Origin: Winogradskyella alexanderae
GTDB lineage: Bacteria > Bacteroidota > Bacteroidia > Flavobacteriales > Flavobacteriaceae
DNA: 64,000 bases
NCBI RefSeq assembly: GCF_020166335.1
Contig: NZ_JAIUJR010000005.1
Span: 1 to 64,000 of the forward strand
Direction: 5' to 3'
Numbering within the stretch: position 1 is the stretch's first letter; each line of letters opens with the position of its first letter. Of the stretch, positions 42,054 to 50,772 are shown one piece after another. The position numbers and the translations under genes are program-made. The notes beneath the pieces are model-generated. The model was not told the DNA's origin and did no database searches. It saw only the letters and a list, made by a program, of their open reading frames with translations.

Positions 42054-43693
42054 ACCTGTAAAACCCCTAAATTAAAGGGCTTTTCGATAGGAGCGTGGTT
42101 GGCAGCCTCTATACCCATGCTTATCCATTTTCGTGTATCTAATGGGTCTATGATCGCATCTGTCCACAAACGCGCGGCCGCATAATAAGGGGAGACTTGA
42201 TTATCATAGCGCGACTTTATTTTATTGAAGAGTTCCTCTTCTTTTTCCTTTGTGATTTTTTCACCTTTCTTTTTTAAAGAGGCGGTTTCGATCTGTAGTA
42301 GAACTTTCGCGGCAGATTTACCGCTCATCACTGCCAATTCAGCGCTTGGCCAGGCAAATATAAGTCTTGGATCATAGGCTTTACCACACATGGCATAATT
42401 TCCCGCACCATAGCTATTACCAATAACAACAGTAAATTTTGGCACAACAGAATTACTAACTGCATTCACCATTTTAGCGCCATCCTTAATAATGCCTCCA
42501 TGCTCAGATTTGCTTCCTACCATAAATCCAGTAACATCCTGCAGAAATACAAGTGGAATTCTCTTCTGGTTGCAATTGGCAATAAAGCGTGTTGCCTTAT
42601 CTGCAGAATCATTATAGATAACACCGCCAAACTGCATTTCGCTTGGTTTGGTTTTAGCGCCTTTGGTTTTTACGATTTGTCTTTGATTAGCCACAATGCC
42701 TACAGCCCAACCATCAATACGAGCGTAAGCGGTAATAATTGTTTTACCATAACCTTCCTTATATTCTTCAAACTCAGAATTATCAACCAGTCGTTTTATG
42801 ATCTCTTTCATATCATATTGATCAGCTCTACTGTTAGGTAAAATACCGTAGATGTCTTCTTGATTCTCCTTTGGCTTTAATGCTTTTATGCGGTTGTAAC
42901 CAGCTTTATCATAATCACCAATTTTATCCACAATGTTCTTTATAGTATCTAATGCGTCTTTATCATCTTTAGCTTTATAATCAGTAACACCAGATATTTC
43001 GCAGTGGGTTGTTGCGCCTCCTAAAGTTTCATTATCAATACTTTCTCCGATAGCAGCTTTAACCAAATAACTACCAGCGAGGAAAATACTGCCTGTTTTA
43101 TCTACAATTAAAGCTTCGTCACTCATAATTGGTAAGTAAGCACCGCCTGCTACACAACTACCCATTACAGCAGCAATTTGAGTAATACCCATACTACTCA
43201 TAATAGCATTGTTTCGAAAAATACGTCCGAAGTGTTCCTTATCCGGGAAAATTTCGTCTTGCATTGGCAGAAAAACACCAGCGCTATCAACAAGGTATAT
43301 TATTGGTAAACGATTTTCTATAGCAATTTCTTGGGCACGCAAGTTCTTCTTGCCAGTTATTGGGAACCATGCACCAGCTTTTACAGTTGCATCATTGGCA
43401 ACAACAATACACTGTTTACCTTTTACATATCCAATTTTAACAACAACACCACCTGATGGGCAACCACCATACTCAGGGTACATATCTTCTCCTGCAAAGG
43501 CACCAATTTCAATAGATCTACTATCCGAGTCTAATAAATAGTCAATCCGTTCTCTCGCAGTTAGTTTTCCCTTGTTATGATGTTTTTCAATACTTTTTGT
43601 ACCACCTCCTAATTTAACTTTTGTAAGTCTAGATTTAAGATCAGAAACAAGCAATTTATTGTGGTCTTCGTTTTTGTTGAATTTAATATCCAT
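42050..43693 (-). CDS. Acyl-CoA carboxylase, beta (carboxyltransferase) subunit
   Basis: A 547-residue protein from ATG 43693 (MDIKFNKNEDHN). The frame continues to 43729 but the added residues are not family-like. It is a crotonase-fold carboxyltransferase with IYLVDSAGVFLPMQDEIFP, HFGRIFRNNAIMSSMGI, MGSCVAGGAYLPIMSDE, GGVIYNDSADKATRFI and VVIGNSYGAGNYAMCG. The pattern is closest to methylcrotonoyl-CoA carboxylase beta, with propionyl-CoA as the alternative. It would act with a biotinylated alpha subunit, which is not in this window. A role in leucine or odd-chain acid breakdown is inferred. Confidence 0.9.
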   Translation of the reverse strand: MDIKFNKNEDHNKLLVSDLKSRLTKVKLGGGTKSIEKHHNKGKLTARERIDYLLDSDSRSIEIGAFAGEDMYPEYGGCPSGGVVVKIGYVKGKQCIVVANDATVKAGAWFPITGKKNLRAQEIAIENRLPIIYLVDSAGVFLPMQDEIFPDKEHFGRIFRNNAIMSSMGITQIAAVMGSCVAGGAYLPIMSDEALIVDKTGSIFLAGSYLVKAAIGESIDNETLGGATTHCEISGVTDYKAKDDKDALDTIKNIVDKIGDYDKAGYNRIKALKPKENQEDIYGILPNSRADQYDMKEIIKRLVDNSEFEEYKEGYGKTIITAYARIDGWAVGIVANQRQIVKTKGAKTKPSEMQFGGVIYNDSADKATRFIANCNQKRIPLVFLQDVTGFMVGSKSEHGGIIKDGAKMVNAVSNSVVPKFTVVIGNSYGAGNYAMCGKAYDPRLIFAWPSAELAVMSGKSAAKVLLQIETASLKKKGEKITKEKEEELFNKIKSRYDNQVSPYYAAARLWTDAIIDPLDTRKWISMGIEAANHAPIEKPFNLGVLQV

Positions 43694-43788
43694 TGAAAGT
43701 GATTTGTCTGCCACGAATTTACGAAACATTAGTTTTATTGTTAATGGTATTTTCTAAATGAAACGTTAAATATATGTAACATGGAAAT

Positions 43789-43826
43789 ATATTCCTTGGA
43801 ATATAAAATAATTATGTATAAATTTG
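43789..43826 (+). promoter_or_regulatory. Promoter with overlapping palindromic operator upstream of azoR
   Basis: The palindrome ATATTCC-TT-GGAATAT is at 43789-43804. Its centre holds TTG (43796-43798), which is followed after 20 bases by TAAATTTG (43819-43826), a good Bacteroidota promoter. A protein on the palindrome would block the -33 element. A close copy is at 45723-45738. The MarR-type regulator encoded at 45267 is the likely ligand. Confidence 0.65.
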
Positions 43827-43849
43827 AACTGTAATAAAAATTATAAGAC

Positions 43850-44440
43850 ATGACCATATTAAATATCAACTCGAGTAGTAATAGACAAAATTCAATTTCT
43901 ACAACTTATGCAGAAAAATTGATTACTCGGATTAAAGAGGTAGAATCCAATGTAACTGTCAAGGAAAGGCACACAACATATTCGGATTTGCCTTTTTTAA
44001 ATGAGGAGATGTTAGCCTCACTTTTTGTAAAAGGTGAGCGTACAGCCGAACAAGAAGAGGCTTTAAAGACATCACAACAATTGGTAGATGAAATATTAAA
44101 TGCTGACACTATTATAATAGCAGCACCAATCTACAATTTTTCAGTTCCAGCGTCATTAAAAGCCTATTTTGACCTCATTGCTAGAGCCGGCTTAACGTTT
44201 CAGTATACCGAGAATGGTCCTGTTGGGTTATTGCAGGGTAAGAAAGCTTATGTTATTGTAAGCAGTGGTGGTACAGAGATTGACAGTGATATCGATTTTG
44301 CAGGACGCTACATAAAACATTTTTTGAGCTTCATAGGTATTTCTGATATCGAAATGATTAAATTAGATCAGCTTATGTTTAACGCAGAAGAAAAGCAAGA
44401 ACAAGCAAATAACTTAATCGAAGAATTGCAAACTGTTTAA
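43850..44440 (+). CDS. azoR: FMN-dependent NADH-azoreductase
   Basis: A 196-residue flavodoxin-like oxidoreductase. ILNINSSSNRQNSIS is the FMN phosphate-binding start. IIIAAPIYNFSVPASLKAYFDLI and YVIVSSGGTEID are typical of AzoR/AcpD. It reduces azo compounds and quinones with NADH and protects against thiol/quinone stress. It opens a five-gene run (azoR, flavin reductase, GNAT, MarR, pirin). The operator-promoter at 43789-43826 lies 23 bases upstream, so control by the local MarR protein is likely. Confidence 0.92.
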   Translation: MTILNINSSSNRQNSISTTYAEKLITRIKEVESNVTVKERHTTYSDLPFLNEEMLASLFVKGERTAEQEEALKTSQQLVDEILNADTIIIAAPIYNFSVPASLKAYFDLIARAGLTFQYTENGPVGLLQGKKAYVIVSSGGTEIDSDIDFAGRYIKHFLSFIGISDIEMIKLDQLMFNAEEKQEQANNLIEELQTV

Positions 44441-44449
44441 TATTATAAA

Positions 44450-44980
44450 ATGAAAAAGATAATAGCATTTGCCGGAAGCATTAGTAGCGCATCAATAAAT
44501 AGAAAGCTTGCTATTTATGCTTCAAGTTTGGTAAAGAATGCAGAAGTAAAGGTTCTAGATCTTAATGATTATGAGATGCCACTTTACAGTGTCGATCGTG
44601 AAAAGGCATCCGGACAGCCCCAAGAAGCAGTCGATTTTGTAAATGAAATAAGAAGCTCAGATGGTATTATTATTTCATTGGCAGAATACAATGGTTCATA
44701 TTCAGGCGCATTTAAGAACGTGTTCGATTGGGCATCTAGAGTCGAAGCAAAAACCTTTCTTGGTAAACCAATGTTGCTTATGGCAACATCGCCAGGAGGA
44801 AGAGGAGGTCAGTCCGTACTTGACATGGCTTCAGATCGATTTCCAAGACACGATGCTAATATTGTAGGTAAGTTTTCTTTACCGTCATTTAACGACAACT
44901 TTGGTGATGGAAAAATCAGCAATGAAGATCTAAACAATGCATTACAAGAGCAGGTAAAGCAATTTGAAGAAAGTCTATAG
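44450..44980 (+). CDS. NADPH-dependent FMN reductase family protein
   Basis: A 176-residue flavodoxin-fold protein. IIAFAGSISSASINRKLAIYA is the flavin-binding start, and GIIISLAEYNGSYSGAFKNVFDWASR is the FMN_red signature (P/A-EYN-S-G..KN..DW). LLMATSPGGRGG follows. The family members are quinone or chromate reductases using NADPH. It lies 9 bases after azoR, in a quinone-stress operon. The exact substrate is unknown. Confidence 0.9.
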   Translation: MKKIIAFAGSISSASINRKLAIYASSLVKNAEVKVLDLNDYEMPLYSVDREKASGQPQEAVDFVNEIRSSDGIIISLAEYNGSYSGAFKNVFDWASRVEAKTFLGKPMLLMATSPGGRGGQSVLDMASDRFPRHDANIVGKFSLPSFNDNFGDGKISNEDLNNALQEQVKQFEESL

Positions 44981-44983
44981 ATA

Positions 44984-45265
44984 ATGACCATTAAGCAACA
45001 CGAAGACAATAATAAAGGCGAATTCTATCTTGAAGCTGATGGCAACAAGCTAGCAAGTATGACCTACAGTTATGCTGGTGACGATAAGATAATCATAGAT
45101 CATACTGAAGTTGATGAATCATTAAAAGGCCAGGGCGTTGGCTATAAATTAGTCGAAGCCTCAGTAGATTTTGCACGTGAAAAGGGATTGAAAATTATGC
45201 CACTTTGCCCATTTGCAAATGCGGTATTCAATAAAAAGAAGGAGTATAACGACTTAAGGTTTTAA
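44984..45265 (+). CDS. GNAT-type N-acetyltransferase (short form)
   Basis: A 93-residue protein of the compact YjdJ-type GNAT group. DHTEVDESLKGQGVGYKLVEASVDFAREKGLKIMPLCPFA contains the acetyl-CoA loop KGQGVGYKL (Q/RxxGxG/A) and the conserved PLCPFA end. It begins 3 bases after the flavin reductase stop and ends 1 base before the MarR gene. The substrate is unknown. Confidence 0.87.
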   Translation: MTIKQHEDNNKGEFYLEADGNKLASMTYSYAGDDKIIIDHTEVDESLKGQGVGYKLVEASVDFAREKGLKIMPLCPFANAVFNKKKEYNDLRF

Positions 45266-45266
45266 C

Positions 45267-45704
45267 ATGGGAGATTTAGCCAAAGATATTAACTCGACAT
45301 TTCCTAATAACCGCGTAAAAGCATTGTTAAATATCATTTACACGGCCAATTGGATTACGAGTTGTCAAAATGAATTCTTTAAGGACTTTGGGATCTCACC
45401 ACAACAGTATAACATTTTAAGAATATTACGAGGTGCAGGTGAGCCACTTAAAGTACAGACCATTAAGGATAGAATGTTAGAGCGTTCACCAAATGCAACA
45501 CGTTTAATGGATAAGCTTTGTGCTAAAAACTATATAGAACGATTACCTTCTGAGCACGACAGACGCGTGGTCAAAATAGTAATCACAAAAGAAGGAATGA
45601 ATCTTTTAGATTCTATTCCATATAATTTAAATAAGGATTTACTTAAGAATCTTTCTGAAGAAGATGGAAAACTTTTGAGTGATCTACTGGATAAGATGCG
45701 TTAG
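45267..45704 (+). CDS. MarR-family transcriptional regulator
   Basis: A 145-residue winged-helix repressor. The DNA-binding part is ISPQQYNILRILRGAGEPLKVQTIKDRMLERSPNATRLMDKLCAKNYIERLPSEHDRRVVKIVITKEG, with the DRR wing motif. N- and C-terminal helices form the dimer. It lies inside the operon it probably controls. The palindromes at 43789-43804 and 45723-45738, upstream of azoR and of the first pirin gene, are matching operator candidates. Confidence 0.92.
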   Translation: MGDLAKDINSTFPNNRVKALLNIIYTANWITSCQNEFFKDFGISPQQYNILRILRGAGEPLKVQTIKDRMLERSPNATRLMDKLCAKNYIERLPSEHDRRVVKIVITKEGMNLLDSIPYNLNKDLLKNLSEEDGKLLSDLLDKMR

Positions 45705-45722
45705 GCATTTTTTTAACTTAAT

Positions 45723-45738
45723 ATTTTCCATGGAATAT
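45723..45738 (+). promoter_or_regulatory. Second palindromic operator candidate, upstream of pirin
   Basis: ATTTTCC-AT-GGAATAT differs from the palindrome at 43789-43804 at one arm position plus the centre. It lies 7 bases before the ATG at 45745. No clear TAnnTTTG box is seen here. Confidence 0.55.
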
Positions 45739-45744
45739 ATTGTA

Positions 45745-46632
45745 ATGAAAGAATTTAAAATGAAAACAAATAATATTAAACGAGTAGGGCGAAGTGATTT
45801 TGTCAATATGGGACCAATTCGATTACGGCAACCATTACCAACGCAAAATATTGATATGATTGATCCATTCATATTATTGCACCACTATGGACCTTATGAA
45901 ATAAGTGAGCGGAATAATCCATTTGATTTAGGACCACATCCGCATCGTGGATTTGAACCTGTGACTTTTTTAGTTCAAGGTGAGCAATTGCATCGTGATT
46001 CTTTGGGTAATGAAAGCGTGGTAAAGGCAGGTGATGTACAATGGACAACAGCTGGTAGAGGTATTGTGCATGCTGAGCGACCTACAAAGGATTTCGTGAA
46101 AAAAGGTGGTACGATTGAAGGTATTCAACTTTGGTTGAACCTACCTTCTGACAAGAAGATGATTTCGGCGAATTACCAACATATTAAAAGTGAAGATTTT
46201 GATATTAAACCATCTGCCGATGGAAAGGTTATCACTAAAATCGTAGCTGGTAATTTAAATGAATTTAATGGTAAAATTAGGACACAAACTTCTGTCAATG
46301 CCTTTATGATTGAAGCCATGCAAGGTGGAAAGGAAACAATTCAATTTCCTGATACGCACCAAGCATTGTTATACCTTTTAAATGGAAAAGTACTTGTAAA
46401 TGGAACGGAGGAACTTGAGTTAAATGCAAATCAACTTGTAGAGTTTTATCCAGATGGCCAAGGCCTTACTATTGAGGCAGAAGAAGATAGTTTGTTACTA
46501 TTTCTATCTGGTGAGCCTTTTAATGAAGAAGTTGCAACATATGGACCTTATGTAATGAACACCCAAACAGAATTGTTAGAAGCCATGCGGGACTATCAAA
46601 TGGGTAAAATGGGATTTCTTCCAGTTAATTAA
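45745..46632 (+). CDS. Pirin-family protein (first copy)
   Basis: A 295-residue bicupin from ATG 45745 (MKEFKMKTNNIKRVGR). ATG 45760 is also possible; the longer frame from 45679 overlaps the MarR gene. The N-terminal cupin has the metal ligands in PHPHRGFEPVTFLVQGEQLHRDSLG (His-His-His) and the GDVQWTTAGRGIVHAE region. The second cupin is in the C-terminal half. Pirins are iron proteins, some with quercetinase activity. It is linked to the MarR/flavin-reductase operon. Confidence 0.9.
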   Translation: MKEFKMKTNNIKRVGRSDFVNMGPIRLRQPLPTQNIDMIDPFILLHHYGPYEISERNNPFDLGPHPHRGFEPVTFLVQGEQLHRDSLGNESVVKAGDVQWTTAGRGIVHAERPTKDFVKKGGTIEGIQLWLNLPSDKKMISANYQHIKSEDFDIKPSADGKVITKIVAGNLNEFNGKIRTQTSVNAFMIEAMQGGKETIQFPDTHQALLYLLNGKVLVNGTEELELNANQLVEFYPDGQGLTIEAEEDSLLLFLSGEPFNEEVATYGPYVMNTQTELLEAMRDYQMGKMGFLPVN

Positions 46633-46657
46633 AAAAAAATTCAAATTAATAAATACT

Positions 46658-47374
46658 ATGAAAACCATAATTCACAAATCAGACACGCGCGGCTATGCAG
46701 ATCATGGCTGGTTAAAGTCACATCACACATTCAGTTTTGCAGGTTATCAAAATCCAGAACGTATGAATTTTGGTATGTTGCGTGTCCTTAATGATGATGT
46801 TGTACAACCAAAAATGGGCTTTGGTACGCATCCGCATCAGAACATGGAAATTATTTCTATTCCTTTAAAGGGTGCTTTGTCCCACAAGGATAGTATGGGA
46901 AATAAACGTGCTATTGAAGTTGGTGAGGTTCAGGTAATGAGTGCAGGCACAGGCTTAACACATTCTGAGTTTAACGATAGTAAAACTGATGAAGTCAACT
47001 TTCTACAACTTTGGATAATTCCCGAAGAAATAAGTGTAAAACCCAATTACGAGCAACGTAAATTTTCAGATGATGGTAGATTAAACCAACTTCAAACTGT
47101 CGTTGCACCAAAAGATAAACTTGAAGGAGATGCTTTACCAATAAGTCAGCAAGCGTATATTTACAGAAGTACTTTGCAAGCTGACAATAAATTGAAATTA
47201 AGCCCTAGGTCAGAAGATAATGGATTATATGTGTTTGTTGCTGATGGTGCGGTAGAAGTTTCGGGAAAGCCCTTATCTAAGCGTGATGCCATCGGTATCT
47301 CTGAGGCAGATTTTATAGAAATAAATTCTACTAAAGATGCTGATTTAGTGATTATTGAGGTCCCGATGGTATAG
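46658..47374 (+). CDS. Pirin-family protein, YhhW-type (second copy)
   Basis: A 238-residue bicupin of the short YhhW (quercetin 2,3-dioxygenase-like) group. SDTRGYADHGWLKSHHTFSFAGY is the usual start. GTHPHQNMEIISIPLKGALSHKDSMG holds the metal ligands, and VQVMSAGTGLTHSEFN follows. It is 26 bases after the first pirin gene. The two copies belong to different subfamilies, so they are not a recent duplication. A terminator follows at 47397. Confidence 0.92.
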   Translation: MKTIIHKSDTRGYADHGWLKSHHTFSFAGYQNPERMNFGMLRVLNDDVVQPKMGFGTHPHQNMEIISIPLKGALSHKDSMGNKRAIEVGEVQVMSAGTGLTHSEFNDSKTDEVNFLQLWIIPEEISVKPNYEQRKFSDDGRLNQLQTVVAPKDKLEGDALPISQQAYIYRSTLQADNKLKLSPRSEDNGLYVFVADGAVEVSGKPLSKRDAIGISEADFIEINSTKDADLVIIEVPMV

Positions 47375-47396
47375 TAAGCATTTCAATACCTTTTTC

Positions 47397-47430
47397 AAAA
47401 GCATCCTACAATGGATGCTTTTTTCTTTTT
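47397..47430 (+). terminator. Rho-independent terminator after the pirin genes
   Basis: Perfect stem AAAAGCATCC/GGATGCTTTT with loop TACAAT, followed by a T-rich tract. Confidence 0.85.
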
Positions 47431-47478
47431 ATTCACGATATTTGTGTTTCAACTAACTAGCTAATAAAAATTAAGATT

Positions 47479-47661
47479 ATGGCAATGAATAAAAATACTG
47501 TACTAGCTTGGGCTACGGTACTTATGATCATTATGGGTATTGTATTAATTCTTATGGGCGCCTATAGATATGATGATGTTGCAGGTTGGGGTTTTGCAAC
47601 AGTCGGCATAGGATTTTTTGCAATAGCATGGGTGTTTAACGCATTAAAAGGACGTGTATAG
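47479..47661 (+). CDS. Small membrane protein upstream of ettA
   Basis: A 60-residue protein with two predicted membrane helices (about residues 8-28, TVLAWATVLMIIMGIVLILMG; and 36-54, WGFATVGIGFFAIAWVFNA) and short charged ends (MAMNKN, LKGRV). It resembles a small flavobacterial membrane protein family found next to ettA. The name CAL67264 family comes to mind but is unverified. It ends 2 bases before the ettA start. The function is unknown. Confidence 0.75.
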   Translation: MAMNKNTVLAWATVLMIIMGIVLILMGAYRYDDVAGWGFATVGIGFFAIAWVFNALKGRV

Positions 47662-47663
47662 TT

Positions 47664-49355
47664 ATGAGTGACGATAAGAAAGTAATTTTTTCAATGTCTG
47701 GTGTAACTAAGACGTTTCAGTCTGCAAATACTCCGGTATTAAAGAATATATATCTCAGTTTCTTTTATGGTGCTAAAATTGGGATATTAGGTTTAAATGG
47801 TTCTGGTAAATCTACATTGCTTAAGATAATTGCAGGTGTGGATAAAAACTATCAAGGTGATGTGGTTTTTTCGCCAGGCTATTCTGTTGGGTATTTAGAA
47901 CAAGAACCGCATTTGGATGATAATAAAACAGTTTTAGAAGTTGTTAAAGAAGGCGTCGCTGAGACGGTAGCTATTTTAGATGAATACAACAGTATTAATG
48001 ATCAGTTTGGTTTAGAAGAGGTGTATAGTGATGCTGATAAGATGGAAAAACTTATGAATCGCCAAGCTGAGTTACAGGACCAGATAGATGCTTCTAATGC
48101 TTGGGAACTAGATACGAAGTTAGAAATCGCCATGGATGCATTACGTACGCCCGAAGGAGATAAGAAAATAGGTGTTTTATCCGGAGGTGAGCGTCGTCGA
48201 GTGGCCTTGTGTCGTTTGCTCTTAAAAGAGCCAGATGTATTATTGTTAGATGAGCCAACAAACCACTTAGATGCTGAATCTGTTCATTGGCTAGAGCATC
48301 ATTTAGCACAATATAAAGGAACTGTTATAGCTGTAACGCATGATAGATATTTCTTAGATAATGTTGCTGGTTGGATTTTAGAACTCGATAGAGGTGAAGG
48401 TATTCCTTGGAAGGGAAACTACTCTTCTTGGTTAGACCAAAAGTCAAAACGATTGGCTCAAGAAAGTAAATCAGCTTCTAAACGCCAGAAAACATTAGAG
48501 CGCGAGCTAGAATGGGTTCGACAAGGAGCTAAAGGACGGCAGACCAAGCAAAAAGCACGTCTTAAGAATTACGATAAGTTATTGAGTCAAGACCAAAAGC
48601 AATTAGACGAAAAACTAGAAATCTATATTCCAAACGGGCCACGATTAGGAACTAATGTGATTAAAGCTACAGGTGTCGCAAAAGCATATGGAGACAAATT
48701 ACTTTATGACGATTTAAATTTCAATTTACCTCAAGCAGGTATTGTCGGGATAATAGGCCCTAATGGAGCTGGTAAAACCACAATCTTTAGAATGATTATG
48801 GGTGAAGAAACACCAGATAAAGGTGAATTTACGGTTGGAGATTCTGCTAAAATTGCATATGTAGACCAAAGCCATTCTAATATTGACCCTGAGAAAACCA
48901 TTTGGCAAAATTTTAGTGACGAGCAAGAGCTTATCATGATGGGAAATCGTCAGGTGAATTCTCGAGCCTATTTAAGCCGTTTCAATTTTTCTGGTAGCGA
49001 ACAAAATAAGAAAGTAAAATTGCTTTCAGGCGGTGAAAGAAACCGTTTACATTTAGCAATGACTCTTAAAGAAGAAGGTAATGTATTGCTTTTAGACGAG
49101 CCTACTAATGATCTTGATGTCAATACATTAAGAGCTCTAGAAGAAGGTTTAGAGAACTTCGCTGGTTGTGCAGTAGTCATATCGCACGATAGATGGTTTT
49201 TAGATCGTATCTGTACACACATACTTGCGTTTGAAGGTGATTCGCAAGTCTATTTCTTTGAAGGCGGATTTAGTGATTATGAGGAGAATAAAAAGAAACG
49301 TCTCGGCGTAGATATAATGCCCAAACGAATTAAGTATAAAAAGCTAGTAAGATAA
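47664..49355 (+). CDS. ettA: Energy-dependent translational throttle protein EttA (ABC-F)
   Basis: A 563-residue ABC-F ATPase with two nucleotide-binding domains and no membrane part. Domain 1 has GLNGSGKST, LSGGERRRVAL and LLDEPTNHLDAES. Domain 2 has GPNGAGKTT, LSGGERNRLHL and LLDEPTNDLD. The linker (about residues 240-320, KRLAQESKSASKRQKTLERE) is the P-site tRNA interaction motif region. EttA binds the ribosome E site and gates entry into elongation according to ADP/ATP. The length is normal. A bidirectional terminator follows. Confidence 0.95.
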   Translation: MSDDKKVIFSMSGVTKTFQSANTPVLKNIYLSFFYGAKIGILGLNGSGKSTLLKIIAGVDKNYQGDVVFSPGYSVGYLEQEPHLDDNKTVLEVVKEGVAETVAILDEYNSINDQFGLEEVYSDADKMEKLMNRQAELQDQIDASNAWELDTKLEIAMDALRTPEGDKKIGVLSGGERRRVALCRLLLKEPDVLLLDEPTNHLDAESVHWLEHHLAQYKGTVIAVTHDRYFLDNVAGWILELDRGEGIPWKGNYSSWLDQKSKRLAQESKSASKRQKTLERELEWVRQGAKGRQTKQKARLKNYDKLLSQDQKQLDEKLEIYIPNGPRLGTNVIKATGVAKAYGDKLLYDDLNFNLPQAGIVGIIGPNGAGKTTIFRMIMGEETPDKGEFTVGDSAKIAYVDQSHSNIDPEKTIWQNFSDEQELIMMGNRQVNSRAYLSRFNFSGSEQNKKVKLLSGGERNRLHLAMTLKEEGNVLLLDEPTNDLDVNTLRALEEGLENFAGCAVVISHDRWFLDRICTHILAFEGDSQVYFFEGGFSDYEENKKKRLGVDIMPKRIKYKKLVR

Positions 49356-49374
49356 ATTGCAAGTTAAGACCAAT

Positions 49375-49408
49375 AAAAAAACCTGTTGATTAACAGGTTT
49401 TTTTTTAT
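49375..49408. terminator. Bidirectional terminator between ettA and a convergent small gene
   Basis: Stem AAAAAACCTGTT/AACAGGTTTTTT with loop GATT, with A-run and T-run on the two sides, so it can work on both strands. Confidence 0.85.
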
Positions 49409-49410
49409 TT

Positions 49411-49635
49411 TTAGTTATCACCGTAAAGGTGTCCACCGGTGAAATCTTTATAGGATTCGTCAACATCCTTAAAAGCGTTGGTTTCCATTAATTTCTTATT
49501 TTCAGCTTTCAATTTGTACATCTTAAATATGGCAATAATGATGAAAACAAGAAATATAGAGGCAACGGCTATAAGAATCATAGTAAGCTGTGTGGTTGTC
49601 ACTACTAAAGCCTTTGTAAGCAGGTTCGCAATCAT
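49411..49635 (-). CDS. Small single-pass membrane protein
   Basis: A 74-residue protein. A short N-terminal segment is followed by a long hydrophobic helix at about residues 16-38 (QLTMILIAVASIFLVFIIIAIF). A basic stretch (KMYKLKAENKK) and an acidic C-terminus (DVDESYKDFTGGHLYGDN) follow. The gene uses the shared terminator with ettA. The layout recalls small cytochrome-oxidase-linked membrane proteins, but the function is unknown. Confidence 0.7.
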   Translation of the reverse strand: MIANLLTKALVVTTTQLTMILIAVASIFLVFIIIAIFKMYKLKAENKKLMETNAFKDVDESYKDFTGGHLYGDN

Positions 49636-49829
49636 GATTAATTAATAGATTTGGATTAAAACTAAGCTAAGATAGAAAAAAAAGCAGTTGATAAACCACT
49701 AATTATGAAGTAATTTCAGTTTTTAATTAACAATTTTACCGATGAAATGTTTATAAACGTCGTTTAACAACACTAAATTCGGGCAAAATACGCCATTCAC
49801 CAACTTATCAACAAATTAAATTTTAACAT

Positions 49830-50606
49830 TTAATTTCCATACCATTTTAACAGTTTCACCTCAATTTTATCATTTTTTTCGTTCACTAAGGATTTAAATT
49901 TCGCTATATCACTTAAACCATTCGTGCCTCTATAATGATATGGATATACTGTTTTGGGTTCAAAATCCAATACCGCGCTCGCCGCACTTTCAATTGGCAT
50001 CGTATAGGGAAGGTTCATGCAAACAAAAGCTTTATCTATGTTTTCTAGGTTTCGCATTTCTGGGATATCTTCCGTGTCGCCTGAAATATAAATACGTTGT
50101 CCTTCAAGTGAAACTACATAACCATTTCCTCTACCTTTCTCGTGAAATTTTAAGGCTTCTGCTCTTAAATTATACATAGGGATAGCTTCAATACTAACCG
50201 ATTCATCTTTAAAAGATTCGCCGTTCGGAAGGGTAACGACTTTAGGTGCAATAGTAGATGGTATTTTATCTGTAACGGCTTTAGGCCCAATTAGAGTTGC
50301 TTCAGACAATTCTATACTTTCAAGTGTTTCCATATTTAAATGATCACCATGAATATCTGTTATTAATACATGTGTAGGCTTCTGCTGACCTGCAAAAGCT
50401 TCTTTTCCACCTGTTGGGTCAACGTAAATGGTTAGGTCTTTTGTTTCAATTACCAAGGTGCCATGTTTTATTGGCTTGACTGTTACTGGATCTGCATTCT
50501 GTGCATCTTGATTTATTTTCTCGGTTATCTGTTTTGATTTTGTTTCTGAACAGCTTGATAAAAGCGAAATTGACAACAAAAAAAGTGATAGTCTTAAAAT
50601 TTTCAT
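49830..50606 (-). CDS. Metallo-beta-lactamase-fold lipoprotein (UlaG-like)
   Basis: A 258-residue protein. MKILRLSLFLLSISLLSSCS is a lipoprotein signal, with Cys in the lipobox LSSC. The mature part is a UlaG-like metallo-beta-lactamase fold: IKHGTLVIETKDLTIYVDP, the metal motif VLITDIHGDHLN (D-x-H-x-D-H), YISGDTEDIPEM, and VYPYHYRGTNG at the end. Hydrolase activity at the cell envelope is inferred, and the substrate is unknown. The gap 50607-50772 before the next operon is AT-rich with no clear signal. Confidence 0.87.
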   Translation of the reverse strand: MKILRLSLFLLSISLLSSCSETKSKQITEKINQDAQNADPVTVKPIKHGTLVIETKDLTIYVDPTGGKEAFAGQQKPTHVLITDIHGDHLNMETLESIELSEATLIGPKAVTDKIPSTIAPKVVTLPNGESFKDESVSIEAIPMYNLRAEALKFHEKGRGNGYVVSLEGQRIYISGDTEDIPEMRNLENIDKAFVCMNLPYTMPIESAASAVLDFEPKTVYPYHYRGTNGLSDIAKFKSLVNEKNDKIEVKLLKWYGN

Positions 50607-50772
50607 AGGATTTGTTTTTTTAAAGATATTAATCTGCTTTGGTCAAACCTATAGTGTAACATTTTAATAACATTTACTACTTATTATTTACAGCATAAAA
50701 TTTTTATTCTCTTATAAAATTAACGAAATTGCTTAGTATTAAAATGTTCAACTACAAATAACACTACTAACT

